Assembly (NCBI GenBank): GCA_015066085.1 | Contig: SVPA01000004.1 | Span: 32,953-96,952 of the forward strand | From: Oscillospiraceae bacterium | GTDB taxonomy: Bacteria; Bacillota; Clostridia; Oscillospirales; Acutalibacteraceae | Length of the DNA stretch: 64,000 bases | Direction: 5' to 3' | Notes under the pieces: generated by a model | Databases searched by the model: none | What the model was told of the DNA's origin: nothing | The model's input: the letters and a program-made list of their open reading frames with translations, nothing else | In this document: positions 1-9,614 of the stretch, in pieces | Position numbering within the stretch: position 1 is the first letter of the stretch | How the letters are laid out: each line of letters opens with the position of its first letter | Translations under genes and position numbers: made by a program

Positions 1-214
1 TTCCGCAAAATGCGCAGAGTCTAATGTAAACATCAATGAAGTTACACAATCCGTTCTTGAAGATATGTTCTGTATGATTATGCTTTCAGATATTTCTAAT
101 ATGAACAAACCGTTTGGCGAATTTTCCGACGATATGCAAAAACTCGGTGAAGAAATGGGAATGTCTGTACATGTTATGCACGAAACCATTTTTAACTCAA
201 TGCACAGAATCTAA
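1..214 (+). CDS. ACT domain-containing protein, C-terminal part (partial)
   Basis: The window opens inside a reading frame whose first full codon is at base 2 and which stops at 212-214. The visible 70 residues end in NSMHRI. They match the C-terminal half of the small ACT-domain proteins (UPF0237) that sit directly upstream of UPF0210 genes in many Firmicutes. The next gene starts 9 bases later behind AAGGTG, so the two are almost certainly co-transcribed. The ACT domain usually binds small ligands such as amino acids; the ligand here is unknown. The 5' end lies outside the window. Confidence 0.8.
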   Translation, partial: SAKCAESNVNINEVTQSVLEDMFCMIMLSDISNMNKPFGEFSDDMQKLGEEMGMSVHVMHETIFNSMHRI

Positions 215-223
215 GGTGAAAAA

Positions 224-1582
224 ATGATAAATACACACGAAATACTTGAAACCATAACAATGATACAGGACGAAAATCTCGACATTCGTACGGTAACTAT
301 GGGAATTTCTTTGCTTGACTGTATGGACGCCGATATTGATAAGGCTTGCGAGAAGGTTTACAGTAAAATCACAAATACGGCTAAAAATCTTGTTCCTGTT
401 TGTGAAGAAATCGAAAAAGAACTCGGTATTCCGATTATCAACAAGCGTATTTCTGTTACTCCGATTGGAATAATTGCCTCTGCTTGTAAAGAGCAAAATC
501 CCGTTAAGTTTGCAAAAACTCTTGAAAAGGCTGCAGTAGAGGTTGGAGTTAACTTTATTGGCGGTTACTCTGCTTTAGTGCAAAAAGGTTTTGCAGGTGC
601 TGATATGGCACTTATCGAAAGCATACCCGAAGCCCTTGCGACAACAGAACATGTTTGCGCTTCGGTAAATATTGGTTCGACAAAAGCAGGTATCAATATG
701 GATGCCGTTGCAAAAATGGGTAAAATAGTTAAAGAGTGTGCAGAACTTACAAAAGACAGACAATGCATTGGTGCGGCTAAACTTGTAGTTTTTTGTAACG
801 CACCCGAAGATAATCCTTTTATGGCGGGGGCTTTCCACGGTGTTGGCGAACCCGATGTTGTTATAAATGTAGGAGTTTCGGGTCCCGGTGTTGTTCGTGC
901 AGCGCTTTCGAAAAGCGAGGGGCTTGACCTTACGGGAGTTGCGGAACTTATTAAAAGAACCGCGTTTAAAATTACAAGAATGGGTCAGTTGGTAGCCCAA
1001 GAGGCCTCTAAAAGACTCGGATACCCATTCGGTATTGTTGACCTTTCACTTGCTCCTACTCCCGCTGTTGGCGACTCGGTTGCATATATACTTGAAGAAA
1101 TCGGACTTGAATGTTGCGGTTCTTGCGGAACAACTGCCGCTCTTGCAATGCTTAATGACGCCGTTAAAAAGGGCGGTGTTATGGCCTCTTCAAGAGTTGG
1201 CGGCCTTTCGGGAGCGTTTATCCCCGTAACCGAAGACGCAGGAATGATTCACGCCGCAACCGTCGGCGCTTTGTCAATTGAAAAACTTGAGGCTATGACT
1301 GCCGTTTGCTCGGTTGGACTTGATATGATAAATATCCCCGGCGACACTTCTGCTGAAGTTATATCCGCCCTTATAGCAGATGAAGCAGCAATAGGTATGG
1401 TTAACTCAAAAACTACTGCCGTTCGTGTAATCCCCGCTATTGGCAAAAATGTTGGAGAAGAACTGAATTTCGGCGGACTTCTCGGAAACGGTCCCGTTAT
1501 GAAAATTTCAACCTACTCCCCCGCCAAATTCATTAGCAGAGGCGGACAAATTCCTGCTCCTATGCAGAGCCTTAAAAACTAA
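224..1582 (+). CDS. PFL family protein (UPF0210/DUF711)
   Basis: This 452-residue protein is full length for the UPF0210 family, which is structurally related to the pyruvate-formate-lyase/glycyl-radical barrel but has no proven reaction. Typical family stretches are visible, such as [12 protein letters not shown] near residue 155, [10 protein letters not shown] near 203 and the small-residue-rich end [10 protein letters not shown]. It starts with ATG behind AAGGTG. It pairs with the upstream ACT-domain gene, the usual context, which suggests a ligand-controlled metabolic enzyme or regulator; that is inference. A strong terminator follows. Confidence 0.88.
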   Translation: MINTHEILETITMIQDENLDIRTVTMGISLLDCMDADIDKACEKVYSKITNTAKNLVPVCEEIEKELGIPIINKRISVTPIGIIASACKEQNPVKFAKTLEKAAVEVGVNFIGGYSALVQKGFAGADMALIESIPEALATTEHVCASVNIGSTKAGINMDAVAKMGKIVKECAELTKDRQCIGAAKLVVFCNAPEDNPFMAGAFHGVGEPDVVINVGVSGPGVVRAALSKSEGLDLTGVAELIKRTAFKITRMGQLVAQEASKRLGYPFGIVDLSLAPTPAVGDSVAYILEEIGLECCGSCGTTAALAMLNDAVKKGGVMASSRVGGLSGAFIPVTEDAGMIHAATVGALSIEKLEAMTAVCSVGLDMINIPGDTSAEVISALIADEAAIGMVNSKTTAVRVIPAIGKNVGEELNFGGLLGNGPVMKISTYSPAKFISRGGQIPAPMQSLKN

Positions 1583-1593
1583 AAACATCACTT

Positions 1594-1630
1594 ACGGTTC
1601 TCAAATTGAGAACCGTTTTTGCCTTTTTTT
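1594..1630 (+). terminator. Rho-independent terminator after the UPF0210 gene
   Basis: A perfect 10-base stem (ACGGTTCTCA and its complement, loop AAT) is followed by T-rich sequence. It closes the ACT/UPF0210 unit. Confidence 0.9.
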
Positions 1631-1746
1631 ACTTTATTCATCAAATTACTGCAAATTTCTTGTTTTCGTTAATAATGAGTTAACAACATAAGAGATAAAA
1701 AGTGGTAAACTTTAACTGTAAGTAAACACAAATAAGGGGTTATAAT

Positions 1747-4725
1747 ATGCTCAAACTGACAAACATAGTAAAAAATTATGTAACAGGAGATACTACCGTT
1801 TCTGCGCTTAAAGGGGTTGACCTTGTATTTAGAAAGAACGAATTTGTTTCAATTCTCGGTCATTCCGGCTGCGGTAAAACTACCCTGCTTAACATTATTG
1901 GTGGCTTGGACCAATACACCTCGGGAGATTTGTTTATTAACGGCATTTCGACCAAAAGATTTAAGGACAACGATTGGGATACCTACCGCAATCACTCGGT
2001 CGGTTTCATTTTTCAGTCTTATAATCTGATTCCGCATCAATCTGTACTGTCAAATGTTGAACTCGCCCTTACACTATCGGGTGTTTCAAAATCAGAAAGA
2101 AGAGCAAGAGCAAAGGAAGCGCTCGAAAAGGTTGGACTTGCCGACCAGATTCATAAAAAGCCAAATCAAATGTCGGGCGGACAGATGCAGAGAGTTGCCA
2201 TTGCCCGTGCCCTTGTAAATAATCCCGATATTCTCCTTGCAGACGAACCTACGGGCGCGCTTGATACCGAAACAAGCCGTCAGATTATGGAAATTCTTAA
2301 GGAGATTTCAGGGGATAAACTCGTAATTATGGTTACTCACAACCCCGAAATTGCTGTTGATTATTCCAGCCGTATTATCCGTCTTGTCGACGGTCAGGTT
2401 ACCGATGACTCAAATCCTTACATTATAAACGAAGAAGATAGCACGGTAGAAACAACTTCAGAAATTAAAAACAAGAAACAAAAGAATTCTTCTGCAAAAC
2501 TCGGTAAAAAGAAGTCTATGTCTTTTGTTACCGCTCTGTCGCTTTCTCTTAACAATCTTCTTACCAAGAAGGCAAGAACAATTTTGACTTCATTTGCAGG
2601 AAGTATCGGAATTATAGGTATAGCGATGATTCTTGCCCTCTCAAACGGTATTCAGATTTATATAGACCAGGTTCAAGAAGATACCCTTTCGTCTTATCCT
2701 ATTACAATTCAGGCAAAAAGTGAAAATATGACCGAAACCATATTAAAGATAATGTCTGAAAACTCAGCGGGAAACCACGACCTTAACGCCGTTTATTCAA
2801 GCCCCGTGCTTAACAAGATGATTAACAGCATTACCAACCCCAAATATACCGAAAACAATCTCGAAAAGTTCAAAGAATATATTGAAAACGGCGACCATAA
2901 TCTTGACAACCTTATTTCCGATATCAGTTATTCCTACGATGTTGATTTTTCAGTTTTCTTTAAAGATGAAGAAGGCAAAATCATTGAGTCAGATGCTACT
3001 AAACTAATGCAGGAAACGATGGGAATGTCAATGGATGGCATGAACGGAATGTCAGCGTTTATGGGTGGCGGAAATTCAATGGCTATCTATGAACAACTTC
3101 TCTCGGATAAAGAAGGTGGTCTGATTAGCGATATCATTTACGAACAGTACGACCTTATTGCCGGAAATTGGCCTAAAGACTATGATGAAGTTGTACTTGT
3201 AGTAAACTCAAAAAACGAAATCAGCGATTTTGCGCTTCTCGCTTTAGGTCTTACAACGGTTGAAGAAGCAAAAGAGTCTTGGCAGTCAATCGGCGAGGGC
3301 GGTGAACTTAACACCGAAATTAAAAAGTGGTCTTATGAAGACATTTGTAATATGACCTTCAAGGTAGTACCCGTATGCAACTTCTATTCTCCCGACCCTG
3401 TAAACGGTGGTTATAAGGATATCAGCACAACCGATTCTGGTCTTTCGTATATGTACGATAACGGAATTGAAATTAAGATTTCGGGTATATTAAGACCAAA
3501 TCCTGACGCATCCTCTGCCATGATTACCGGAACGGTCGGTTATACAAAGGCGCTTACCGACAAAATTATTGACATTACCAACGAAAGCGCCATTGTAAAA
3601 GCACAAAAAGAGAATCCCGACACCGACATATTAACAGGACTTCCCTTTAAACCTGAGGATTACAAGGAGCCCGACAGCAATAAAAAAGCAGAAGACTTTA
3701 AAAAATATGTCAGCGGGCTATCAACAGAACAAAAAGCGCAACTTTATAAGGAAATTGCCTCAACCCCCGACCCTGATGCTGTAGCAAAAGAGGTTGAACG
3801 CCAAATGAGCGGACTTACCCGAGAAAGCATTGAAGAAATGATGCTGCAGTCTTATGCCGAAGAGTCCGGTATGGATATCAATACTCTTAAAAACTATATT
3901 TCCGAACTTTCAGACGAAGAACTTTTCGGTCAGGTTCGTATGATAATGGAGGAAAAAATTAAAGAGCAGATTGCCAAGGTTACACAAGAACAACTTTCTG
4001 CTGTTCCCTCTGAGCAACTTGCCTTTATGCTAACTTCGGCGGTTTCTTCCTACACAGTAGAGCAATGTGCAAAAGCGTATGACAATTATATGCCTCCAAC
4101 ACATTCCGATTCTAACTATGAACAAACCCTTACTACTTTAGGGGTTGTTTCTAAAGATGTTCCGTCGGTAATTAACCTTTACGCCTCTACCTTTACAAAC
4201 AAAGATAAGATTGCTGAATGTATAAGTGATTATAATAAATCTGTAGATGAAGAAGACAGAATTACCTACACCGACTATGTCGCACTTCTTATGTCATCAA
4301 TAACTACAATAATCAATGTAATTTCCTATGTTCTTATTGCATTTGTTGCTATTTCACTTGTTGTTTCTTCGATTATGATTGGTATTATTACCTATATTTC
4401 CGTTCTTGAGAGAACAAAAGAGATTGGCATACTTCGAGCAATCGGTGCATCAAAACGAGATGTTTCACGCGTTTTCAACGCAGAAACTCTTATTGTCGGA
4501 TTTACGGCGGGACTTATTGGTATAGGCTCTACTCTATTGCTTTGTATACCGGCAAATATTCTTATCCGAGCACTTTCAGGAATTGAAAACATTGGCGCAC
4601 AACTTCCTGTGGGCGGAGCAATTTTGCTTGTTATTATCAGTATGGTTCTTACCTTTGTTGCAGGACTTATTCCGTCAAGATTTGCCGCAAAGAAAGACCC
4701 TGTTGAAGCATTAAGGAGTGAATAG
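1747..4725 (+). CDS. ABC transporter, fused ATPase and FtsX/MacB-type permease
   Basis: A single 992-residue chain carries an N-terminal ABC ATPase and a permease. The ATPase shows Walker A GHSGCGKTT near residue 40, signature MSGGQMQRVAIARAL near 143 and Walker B LLADEPTGALD near 165. A charged linker follows, then one membrane segment near 285-305, a very large extracytoplasmic domain (about 310-850) and three C-terminal membrane helices with the FtsX motif ERTKEIGILRAIGASKRDV. This is a MacB-like half-transporter architecture, associated with peptide or antimicrobial handling rather than import. The ectodomain has a methionine-rich patch near residues 420-445. Substrate unknown. The start is ATG behind AGGGG. 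Confidence 0.9.
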   Translation: MLKLTNIVKNYVTGDTTVSALKGVDLVFRKNEFVSILGHSGCGKTTLLNIIGGLDQYTSGDLFINGISTKRFKDNDWDTYRNHSVGFIFQSYNLIPHQSVLSNVELALTLSGVSKSERRARAKEALEKVGLADQIHKKPNQMSGGQMQRVAIARALVNNPDILLADEPTGALDTETSRQIMEILKEISGDKLVIMVTHNPEIAVDYSSRIIRLVDGQVTDDSNPYIINEEDSTVETTSEIKNKKQKNSSAKLGKKKSMSFVTALSLSLNNLLTKKARTILTSFAGSIGIIGIAMILALSNGIQIYIDQVQEDTLSSYPITIQAKSENMTETILKIMSENSAGNHDLNAVYSSPVLNKMINSITNPKYTENNLEKFKEYIENGDHNLDNLISDISYSYDVDFSVFFKDEEGKIIESDATKLMQETMGMSMDGMNGMSAFMGGGNSMAIYEQLLSDKEGGLISDIIYEQYDLIAGNWPKDYDEVVLVVNSKNEISDFALLALGLTTVEEAKESWQSIGEGGELNTEIKKWSYEDICNMTFKVVPVCNFYSPDPVNGGYKDISTTDSGLSYMYDNGIEIKISGILRPNPDASSAMITGTVGYTKALTDKIIDITNESAIVKAQKENPDTDILTGLPFKPEDYKEPDSNKKAEDFKKYVSGLSTEQKAQLYKEIASTPDPDAVAKEVERQMSGLTRESIEEMMLQSYAEESGMDINTLKNYISELSDEELFGQVRMIMEEKIKEQIAKVTQEQLSAVPSEQLAFMLTSAVSSYTVEQCAKAYDNYMPPTHSDSNYEQTLTTLGVVSKDVPSVINLYASTFTNKDKIAECISDYNKSVDEEDRITYTDYVALLMSSITTIINVISYVLIAFVAISLVVSSIMIGIITYISVLERTKEIGILRAIGASKRDVSRVFNAETLIVGFTAGLIGIGSTLLLCIPANILIRALSGIENIGAQLPVGGAILLVIISMVLTFVAGLIPSRFAAKKDPVEALRSE

Positions 4726-4726
4726 A

Positions 4727-5158
4727 TTGAATTTTCGCTATAAGTTAAGTCAGTTTCTGTACGGACGATATATATCCTACGGCATTGACCTGCTGACCGG
4801 TGTTCTTTTAATTACCTGTATTGTCCTTTCAGTTTTAAATATTCTTATTTCTCAAATCTTTTTACCCCTTGGCATTGTGATTGATTTAGTCGAAACCGGT
4901 CTTATTGTCTGGATGTTTTTCAGACTTTTATCAAAGAACATTCAAAAAAGGCAGGCGGAAAACAGACCTTTTTTAAATGCCTTTAATAAGATTAAGTCAA
5001 GTTTTGAACTTAAACAAAAAATGAAAAGAGAAAAAGAAACCCATATCTACAAAAAATGCCCCCACTGCTCGGTTATTCTGCGGTTGCCGAGAAAACCGGG
5101 TGAGCATAATGTAAACTGTCCAAGATGCAAGAATAATTTTAAAGTTAAAGTAAAATAA
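4727..5158 (+). CDS. Small membrane protein with C-terminal zinc ribbon
   Basis: About 143 residues. Two hydrophobic helices near the N-terminus are followed by a basic segment and a C-terminal CPHC...CPRCKNNFKVKVK zinc-ribbon-like motif with two CxxC pairs. I place the start at TTG 4727 because AAGGAG (4713-4718) lies 8 bases before it; the in-frame GTG at 4718 overlaps that ribosome-binding site. The gene follows the ABC fusion by one base, so it is probably co-expressed and may assist it, which is inference. Similar rhomboid-neighbour-like or zinc-ribbon membrane proteins are common in Clostridia without known function. Confidence 0.75.
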   Translation: MNFRYKLSQFLYGRYISYGIDLLTGVLLITCIVLSVLNILISQIFLPLGIVIDLVETGLIVWMFFRLLSKNIQKRQAENRPFLNAFNKIKSSFELKQKMKREKETHIYKKCPHCSVILRLPRKPGEHNVNCPRCKNNFKVKVK

Positions 5159-5184
5159 GAAAAAGCCTCGTCAGAGGCTTTTTC
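5159..5184. terminator. Bidirectional terminator
   Basis: GAAAAAGCCTC and its complement flank a 4-base loop, with A and T runs on both sides. It serves both the upstream plus-strand unit and the convergent GtrA gene. Confidence 0.88.
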
Positions 5185-5601
5185 TTATTTCCTGAATACA
5201 ATAAATTTACTTAAAATATAATTGAGAATTACGACTATAATACTGACAATTAGTTTTGCGTAAAAACCGTCAATATCAAATAGGGTTTGGTTTAATCCTA
5301 TGTAAATAAGAAAGGTTGGCAGAACAACTTCCACCACTCCTGTTGCAACCCTAAGCCCTAAAAACGAAAGTGCTTCGCTAAGAAATCTCTTAAAACCACT
5401 TCCCTTTTTTTCAAAAACAAAGAATTTACTTGTTATGAAGGCAAGAACAACTGCAACTATCCAAGCAAAGAAATTACTGATTGTAACCCCTAAATCTGTC
5501 GTAAGAACGAGCAAAGAATAGGAAATCCAGTTCGCAAAAGTTACAATTGCACCAAAAAGGATATATAAAACAACCTCTTTATATCTTTTTGACATTTTCA
5601 T
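5185..5601 (-). CDS. GtrA family membrane protein
   Basis: About 138 residues with four predicted membrane helices. The GtrA fold is visible in FGAIVTFANWISYSLL, FFAWIVAVVLAFITSKFFVF and VSIIVVILNYILSKFIVFRK. GtrA proteins are thought to move lipid-linked sugars across the membrane for surface glycosylation. I chose ATG 5601 (MKMSKRYKEV), which has AAGGGAAG upstream; a longer frame exists but would overlap the glycosyltransferase by far more. The gene overlaps the glycosyltransferase end by 23 bases, so they are translationally coupled. Confidence 0.85.
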   Translation of the reverse strand: MKMSKRYKEVVLYILFGAIVTFANWISYSLLVLTTDLGVTISNFFAWIVAVVLAFITSKFFVFEKKGSGFKRFLSEALSFLGLRVATGVVEVVLPTFLIYIGLNQTLFDIDGFYAKLIVSIIVVILNYILSKFIVFRK

Positions 5602-6607
5602 TGTTTTGACTTCCCTTAATTTTAATAAGCCAAAAAGGCATTGATAAAATTCCGAGTAGAGTTCCAACCCCATAGCAAATATGCAGCAAAGCAAAGATAA
5701 ACGGTAAAAGCAGATTTGTAATTCTCGGTTTTTTAATAATTTCAATTATAGTTGTTAAAATCACAAAAAGCGAATATGCGCCCCATAAAAGAAGAGCAAA
5801 AAGAGGATAACCCAAAAAAGAAAGAAGGGCTGAGAAAACAATACTTAAAACAAAGACAAGCGGAACAAAGTGGAAAATAGAAAAACATTTTGGAGAAACG
5901 CCAAGAGTTCTTCCTATCCAAAAACCGTTAAGGAATTTTTGCTTCAGCATTTTAAAAAGCGTATTTCTTGTATACTGATATGAAACAATATCGGGAGAAA
6001 AGCATAACTTGTACCCCGCTTTTCGAATTCTATATGACATATCATTATCTTCGGTTCGGTAAAGATTTTCATTATATTTCCCTACCGTGTCAAAGACCTC
6101 ACGAAGATACATTCCGCAAAAAAGCGAAGAGGTATACATTTTTTGTTCAGCGTTTCTATAAGGGGCAATGCTGCTTCCGAACATCGATTGTTCAGCACAA
6201 AGCAGAGTTTCTCTAAAAGAGTTTGCATCTTCAATAAGGTTTGGGCGTCTTCCCCCGCAAACCTTTTCTCCGCTTTTGATAATTTCAACATTCTTTGAGA
6301 TAAAATCACTCGGAATAGCACCATGAGCATCTACTCTAACAAGAACATCGCCCGTATAGTTATCTAAAACAACATTATTACCGCTTGGCAAAACCTTGCC
6401 CCTATTAAGCAATACCTTAACATCGGCAAAACCCGAACTGTTTTGAGCAAAGTTTTTCATTATCTGAAGAGTGTTGTCTTCGGACATACTGTCGACAAGC
6501 AGAACCTCGATATTTTCGTGAGGATAATCCTGGCAAGTCAAATCCGCAAGTATGCGCGAAAGACTTTTTTCTTCGTTTCTTGCAACTATTGCAAAAGATA
6601 CCTTCAT
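5579..6607 (-). CDS. Glycosyltransferase family 2
   Basis: This 342-residue protein has an N-terminal GT-A domain: FAIVARNEEKSLSRIL at the start, VDSMSEDNTLQIM with the donor-site acidic residues near 40, and RVDAHG near 113 as the DxD-like motif. Three or so C-terminal membrane helices follow (about 245-330). The layout resembles ExoA-type transferases that act on lipid-linked glycans at the inner membrane. With GtrA it probably forms a small surface-glycan unit; the sugar is not predictable. Confidence 0.85.
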   Translation of the reverse strand: MKVSFAIVARNEEKSLSRILADLTCQDYPHENIEVLLVDSMSEDNTLQIMKNFAQNSSGFADVKVLLNRGKVLPSGNNVVLDNYTGDVLVRVDAHGAIPSDFISKNVEIIKSGEKVCGGRRPNLIEDANSFRETLLCAEQSMFGSSIAPYRNAEQKMYTSSLFCGMYLREVFDTVGKYNENLYRTEDNDMSYRIRKAGYKLCFSPDIVSYQYTRNTLFKMLKQKFLNGFWIGRTLGVSPKCFSIFHFVPLVFVLSIVFSALLSFLGYPLFALLLWGAYSLFVILTTIIEIIKKPRITNLLLPFIFALLHICYGVGTLLGILSMPFWLIKIKGSQNNENVKKI

Positions 6608-6635
6608 ATAAACTCCAAAAAAATGATTTTAACTT

Positions 6636-6641
6636 ATTATA
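6636..6641 (-). promoter_or_regulatory. Extended -10 for the glycosyltransferase gene
   Basis: On the minus strand the sequence reads TGTTATAAT, a TGn-extended -10, about 30 bases before the start codon. No good -35 lies 16-18 bases upstream. Confidence 0.45.
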
Positions 6642-6679
6642 ACACAAAATCTTAAAAGTTTAAAGTCAATTTTAAATGA

Positions 6680-6708
6680 TTGACTATTAAGCAGTGTACA
6701 ATTATAAT
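6680..6708 (+). promoter_or_regulatory. Sigma-A promoter of the YbaK-type gene
   Basis: TTGACT (6680-6685) and TATAAT (6703-6708) are separated by 17 bases, about 37 bases before the start codon. Confidence 0.75.
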
Positions 6709-6745
6709 TTTATTATGCTTTAATTAAATTTAAGGAGATTTATAA

Positions 6746-7216
6746 ATGGCAATAGAAAAGGTAAAAGAATATTTTGAAAAGCACGGTATTGCCGACCGAA
6801 TTCAAGAATTTGACGTTTCAAGTGCAACCGTTGCACTTGCTGCACAAGCACTTGGCTGTGCTCCCGAAAGAATTGCAAAAACGCTCTCTTTTAAGGCGGA
6901 AGGAAAATGCATATTGATTGTCGCTGCGGGAGATGTTAAGGTTGATAATTCAAAATTCAAGGCATATTTTGGTTTTAAGGCGAAGATGCCCTCATTTGAC
7001 GAGGTTGAAGAACTTTGCGGCCATAGTGTTGGAGGAGTTTGTCCCTTTGCCGTCAAAGAGAATGTTGAGGTTTATCTTGACGATTCACTAAACCGCTTTG
7101 AAACCGTTTTTCCTGCTTGCGGAAGCAGTAATAGTGCTATTGAAATGACAATTGCTGAACTTGAAAAATATTCAAACAGCAAAGCAACCATTGATGTTTG
7201 CAAACCTATGATATAA
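6746..7216 (+). CDS. YbaK/EbsC family aminoacyl-tRNA deacylase
   Basis: This 156-residue protein is full length for the YbaK/ProX-like editing family, which hydrolyses mischarged tRNA such as Cys-tRNA(Pro). Family features are the conserved lysine in RIAKTLSFKA near residue 45, ILIVAAGDVKVD near 60, GHSVGGVCPF near 92 and FPACGSSNSAIEM near 125. It starts at ATG behind AAGGAGA and has its own promoter and terminator, so it is monocistronic. Exact tRNA specificity cannot be read from the sequence. Confidence 0.88.
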   Translation: MAIEKVKEYFEKHGIADRIQEFDVSSATVALAAQALGCAPERIAKTLSFKAEGKCILIVAAGDVKVDNSKFKAYFGFKAKMPSFDEVEELCGHSVGGVCPFAVKENVEVYLDDSLNRFETVFPACGSSNSAIEMTIAELEKYSNSKATIDVCKPMI

Positions 7217-7250
7217 AAAATCCCGAGGAATAAAATTTCCTCGGGATTTT
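7215..7250. terminator. Bidirectional terminator
   Basis: AAAATCCCGAGGAA pairs with its complement around a short AT-rich loop between two convergent genes, with A and T runs on both sides. Confidence 0.9.
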
Positions 7251-7251
7251 A

Positions 7252-8733
7252 TTATTCTGCTTTTTTATCTCTGAAATACAGTTTTGTCAAATCGAAAAGG
7301 ACTTCTGCCAACCAGTCATTTATACAGATTCCGTCAATACGCCACTTCCAGTTTTGTCCAACGGTTGAAGGGGTGTTAGTTCTTGCCGATGAGTCAAGGC
7401 CGATAATGTCCTGCATTGTAAGTATGCAGACGTCACCCACCGACATCATTGCAGTTTTAATCATTGCCCAGTTTATTCCTTCTTGACCTACCCTCATATA
7501 GTTGCTGGCAAAATCAAGTTCCTCACTGCTAGCGCTGTTTGCCCAACCGATAATTGTATCGTTATCGTGTGTACCCGTATAAACAACACAGTTTTTATTG
7601 TAGTTATGAGGCAGATATTCGCTTTCGCTATCTGTGCTAAAGGCAAATTGCAGGACCTTCATACCCGGAAAGCCTGTCTTTTCAACCATTTTAAGCACCT
7701 GAGGAGTTAAAAAGCCAAGGTCTTCGGCAATAATGGGCAGATTTTCTCCAAACTCTTTTTTAAAAGCATTAAAGAGAGACATATTAGGCCCTTTAAGCCA
7801 TTTTCCATTCTTTGCGGTTGTTTCGCCGTAAGGCACTGCCCAATAGGACTCAAATCCTCTAAAATGGTCTATTCTGACCATATCGTAAAGTTTTAGTGCG
7901 TGACCCATTCGCCGTTTCCACCAACTAAATCCGTCTTTTTTCATAAACGACCAATTATAGAGAGGATTGCCCCAGAGTTGACCCTCAGCGGAAAAAGCGT
8001 CGGGAGGACAACCCGCAACCGCTTTAGGTTTAAGGTTTTTATCAAGACTAAACTGCTCGGGCTCAGACCATACATCAACCGAATCAAACGCTACATAGAT
8101 TGGGATATCACCGATAAATTTAATACCTTTTTCGTTTGCATATTCCTTAAGTTTAAACCACTGCTGATAAAACTTAAACTGTAAAAAATGATAAAAATCA
8201 ATAATTTCCGATTGAGAGTTTTTAAGATTTTCAATAGTCGAAGTTTCTCTAAAACGCAAGGGCTTATCCCAGTTTTCCCAGGAAATATCGTTGTTCAAGT
8301 TCTTCAGCGCCATAAAAAGAGCATATTCATCAAGCCAAAACGAATTTCCCTTACAAAAATCGTAGTAGTCTTGGTCCGCCTTAAAACGCGAAAAGGCAAT
8401 TTTAAGAAGTTTTATTCGATTCTCATATAGTTTTCCGTAATCTACCAAGGACGGCTCTTCCCCAAAATCGAAAGAGTTAAACTCATCATCGCTAATAAGA
8501 CCCTCTTCTATTAAGAATTCAGGGTCGATAAAATAAGGGTTTCCGGCATATGAGGAAAAAGACTGATAGGGCGAATCGCCATAGTTAGTGGGATTAAGCG
8601 GTAAAATTTGCCACCAGGTTTGCCCTGCTTCATTTAAGAAATCAACAAATCTGTAAGCCTCTTTTCCAAGTGTTCCGATTCCTCCTTTTGAAGAAAGCGA
8701 AAAAATAGGCATTAAAACTCCGCTTGTTCTCAT
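7252..8733 (-). CDS. malQ: 4-alpha-glucanotransferase
   Basis: This 493-residue enzyme is GH77 amylomaltase, which transfers alpha-1,4-glucan segments during maltodextrin use in the cytoplasm. Visible landmarks are GIGTLGKEAYRFVDFL near the start, RIDHFRGFESYWAVP near 290 with the nucleophile aspartate, AEDLGFL near 340 with the acid/base glutamate, and YTGTHDNDTIIGW near 390. It is the last gene of the maltodextrin ABC unit, starting 26 bases after the second permease. This supports a role in processing imported maltooligosaccharides. Confidence 0.95.
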   Translation of the reverse strand: MRTSGVLMPIFSLSSKGGIGTLGKEAYRFVDFLNEAGQTWWQILPLNPTNYGDSPYQSFSSYAGNPYFIDPEFLIEEGLISDDEFNSFDFGEEPSLVDYGKLYENRIKLLKIAFSRFKADQDYYDFCKGNSFWLDEYALFMALKNLNNDISWENWDKPLRFRETSTIENLKNSQSEIIDFYHFLQFKFYQQWFKLKEYANEKGIKFIGDIPIYVAFDSVDVWSEPEQFSLDKNLKPKAVAGCPPDAFSAEGQLWGNPLYNWSFMKKDGFSWWKRRMGHALKLYDMVRIDHFRGFESYWAVPYGETTAKNGKWLKGPNMSLFNAFKKEFGENLPIIAEDLGFLTPQVLKMVEKTGFPGMKVLQFAFSTDSESEYLPHNYNKNCVVYTGTHDNDTIIGWANSASSEELDFASNYMRVGQEGINWAMIKTAMMSVGDVCILTMQDIIGLDSSARTNTPSTVGQNWKWRIDGICINDWLAEVLFDLTKLYFRDKKAE

Positions 8734-8759
8734 AAAACGCTCCGTTTCCGTATGTCCTT

Positions 8760-9614
8760 TTAACCCTTAACTGCACCCGAAAGCACACCTTTGATTATAT
8801 ATTTCTGACACACAAAATAAATTAAAATTATTGGCAGAAGACAAAGAATAATAAGCGCCATGGTAGCACCGTAATTAACCTGACCGTAACTGCCTTGAAG
8901 ATATTGAATCTGAATGGGTATTGTTCTAAACTGTTTTTTATCAAGAACGAGGTAAGGAAGCAGATAGTCGTTCCATACCCACATTACCTCAAGAATACCG
9001 ACCGAAATATAGGTTGACTTCATTACGGGCGCTACAACACGAAAGAAAAGTTCAAGGGTGTTGCACCCGTCAATAGTAGCCGCTTCTTCAATCTCCATTG
9101 GAATCCCCTTTACAAACCCGTTAAAGAGAAAAATCGCAAGTCCTGCGCCAAAACCAAGGTAAACTATAGGAATTGTAATCGGCGTATCAAGGCCCAGGGT
9201 GTTTGCCGTTTTAGAAAGGGTAAACATCACCATTTGAAAGGGCACAATCATCGAGAAAATACAAAAATAATAGATGATTTTACAAAATAGTGAATTCACA
9301 CGGTTTATATACCAAGCCGCCATTGAAGTACAAAGTAGAATTAGTCCTACCGATAAAACGGTTATTACAATACTGTTAAGTATTGCAAAATAAAAGGGGT
9401 AATTCCCGTGGAGCACTCCCGTAATATAATTTTCCAGACCTGAAAAAGAGAGATTGTCGGGCAGAGAAAACAGCGAGGTTTTTATAGCATCATTGCTTTT
9501 AAAGGAGTTATAAAAAATTACAACTACGGGGAAAAACCAAACAACCGAAAATAGAGAAAAAAGCACGGTGAGAAGCGAGTTTTTGAGTCTGGTTCTATTA
9601 CTGCTGATTTCCAT
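8760..9614 (-). CDS. Maltodextrin-type ABC transporter permease (MalG-like)
   Basis: This 284-residue permease has six membrane segments and the EAA loop near residue 190 (EIEEAATIDGCNTLELFFRV), which docks to the ATPase. It belongs to the carbohydrate uptake CUT1 family, MalG side. It overlaps the preceding permease gene by a single base at 9614, indicating translational coupling. Substrate assignment rests on the adjacent malQ. Confidence 0.9.
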   Translation of the reverse strand: MEISSNRTRLKNSLLTVLFSLFSVVWFFPVVVIFYNSFKSNDAIKTSLFSLPDNLSFSGLENYITGVLHGNYPFYFAILNSIVITVLSVGLILLCTSMAAWYINRVNSLFCKIIYYFCIFSMIVPFQMVMFTLSKTANTLGLDTPITIPIVYLGFGAGLAIFLFNGFVKGIPMEIEEAATIDGCNTLELFFRVVAPVMKSTYISVGILEVMWVWNDYLLPYLVLDKKQFRTIPIQIQYLQGSYGQVNYGATMALIILCLLPIILIYFVCQKYIIKGVLSGAVKG

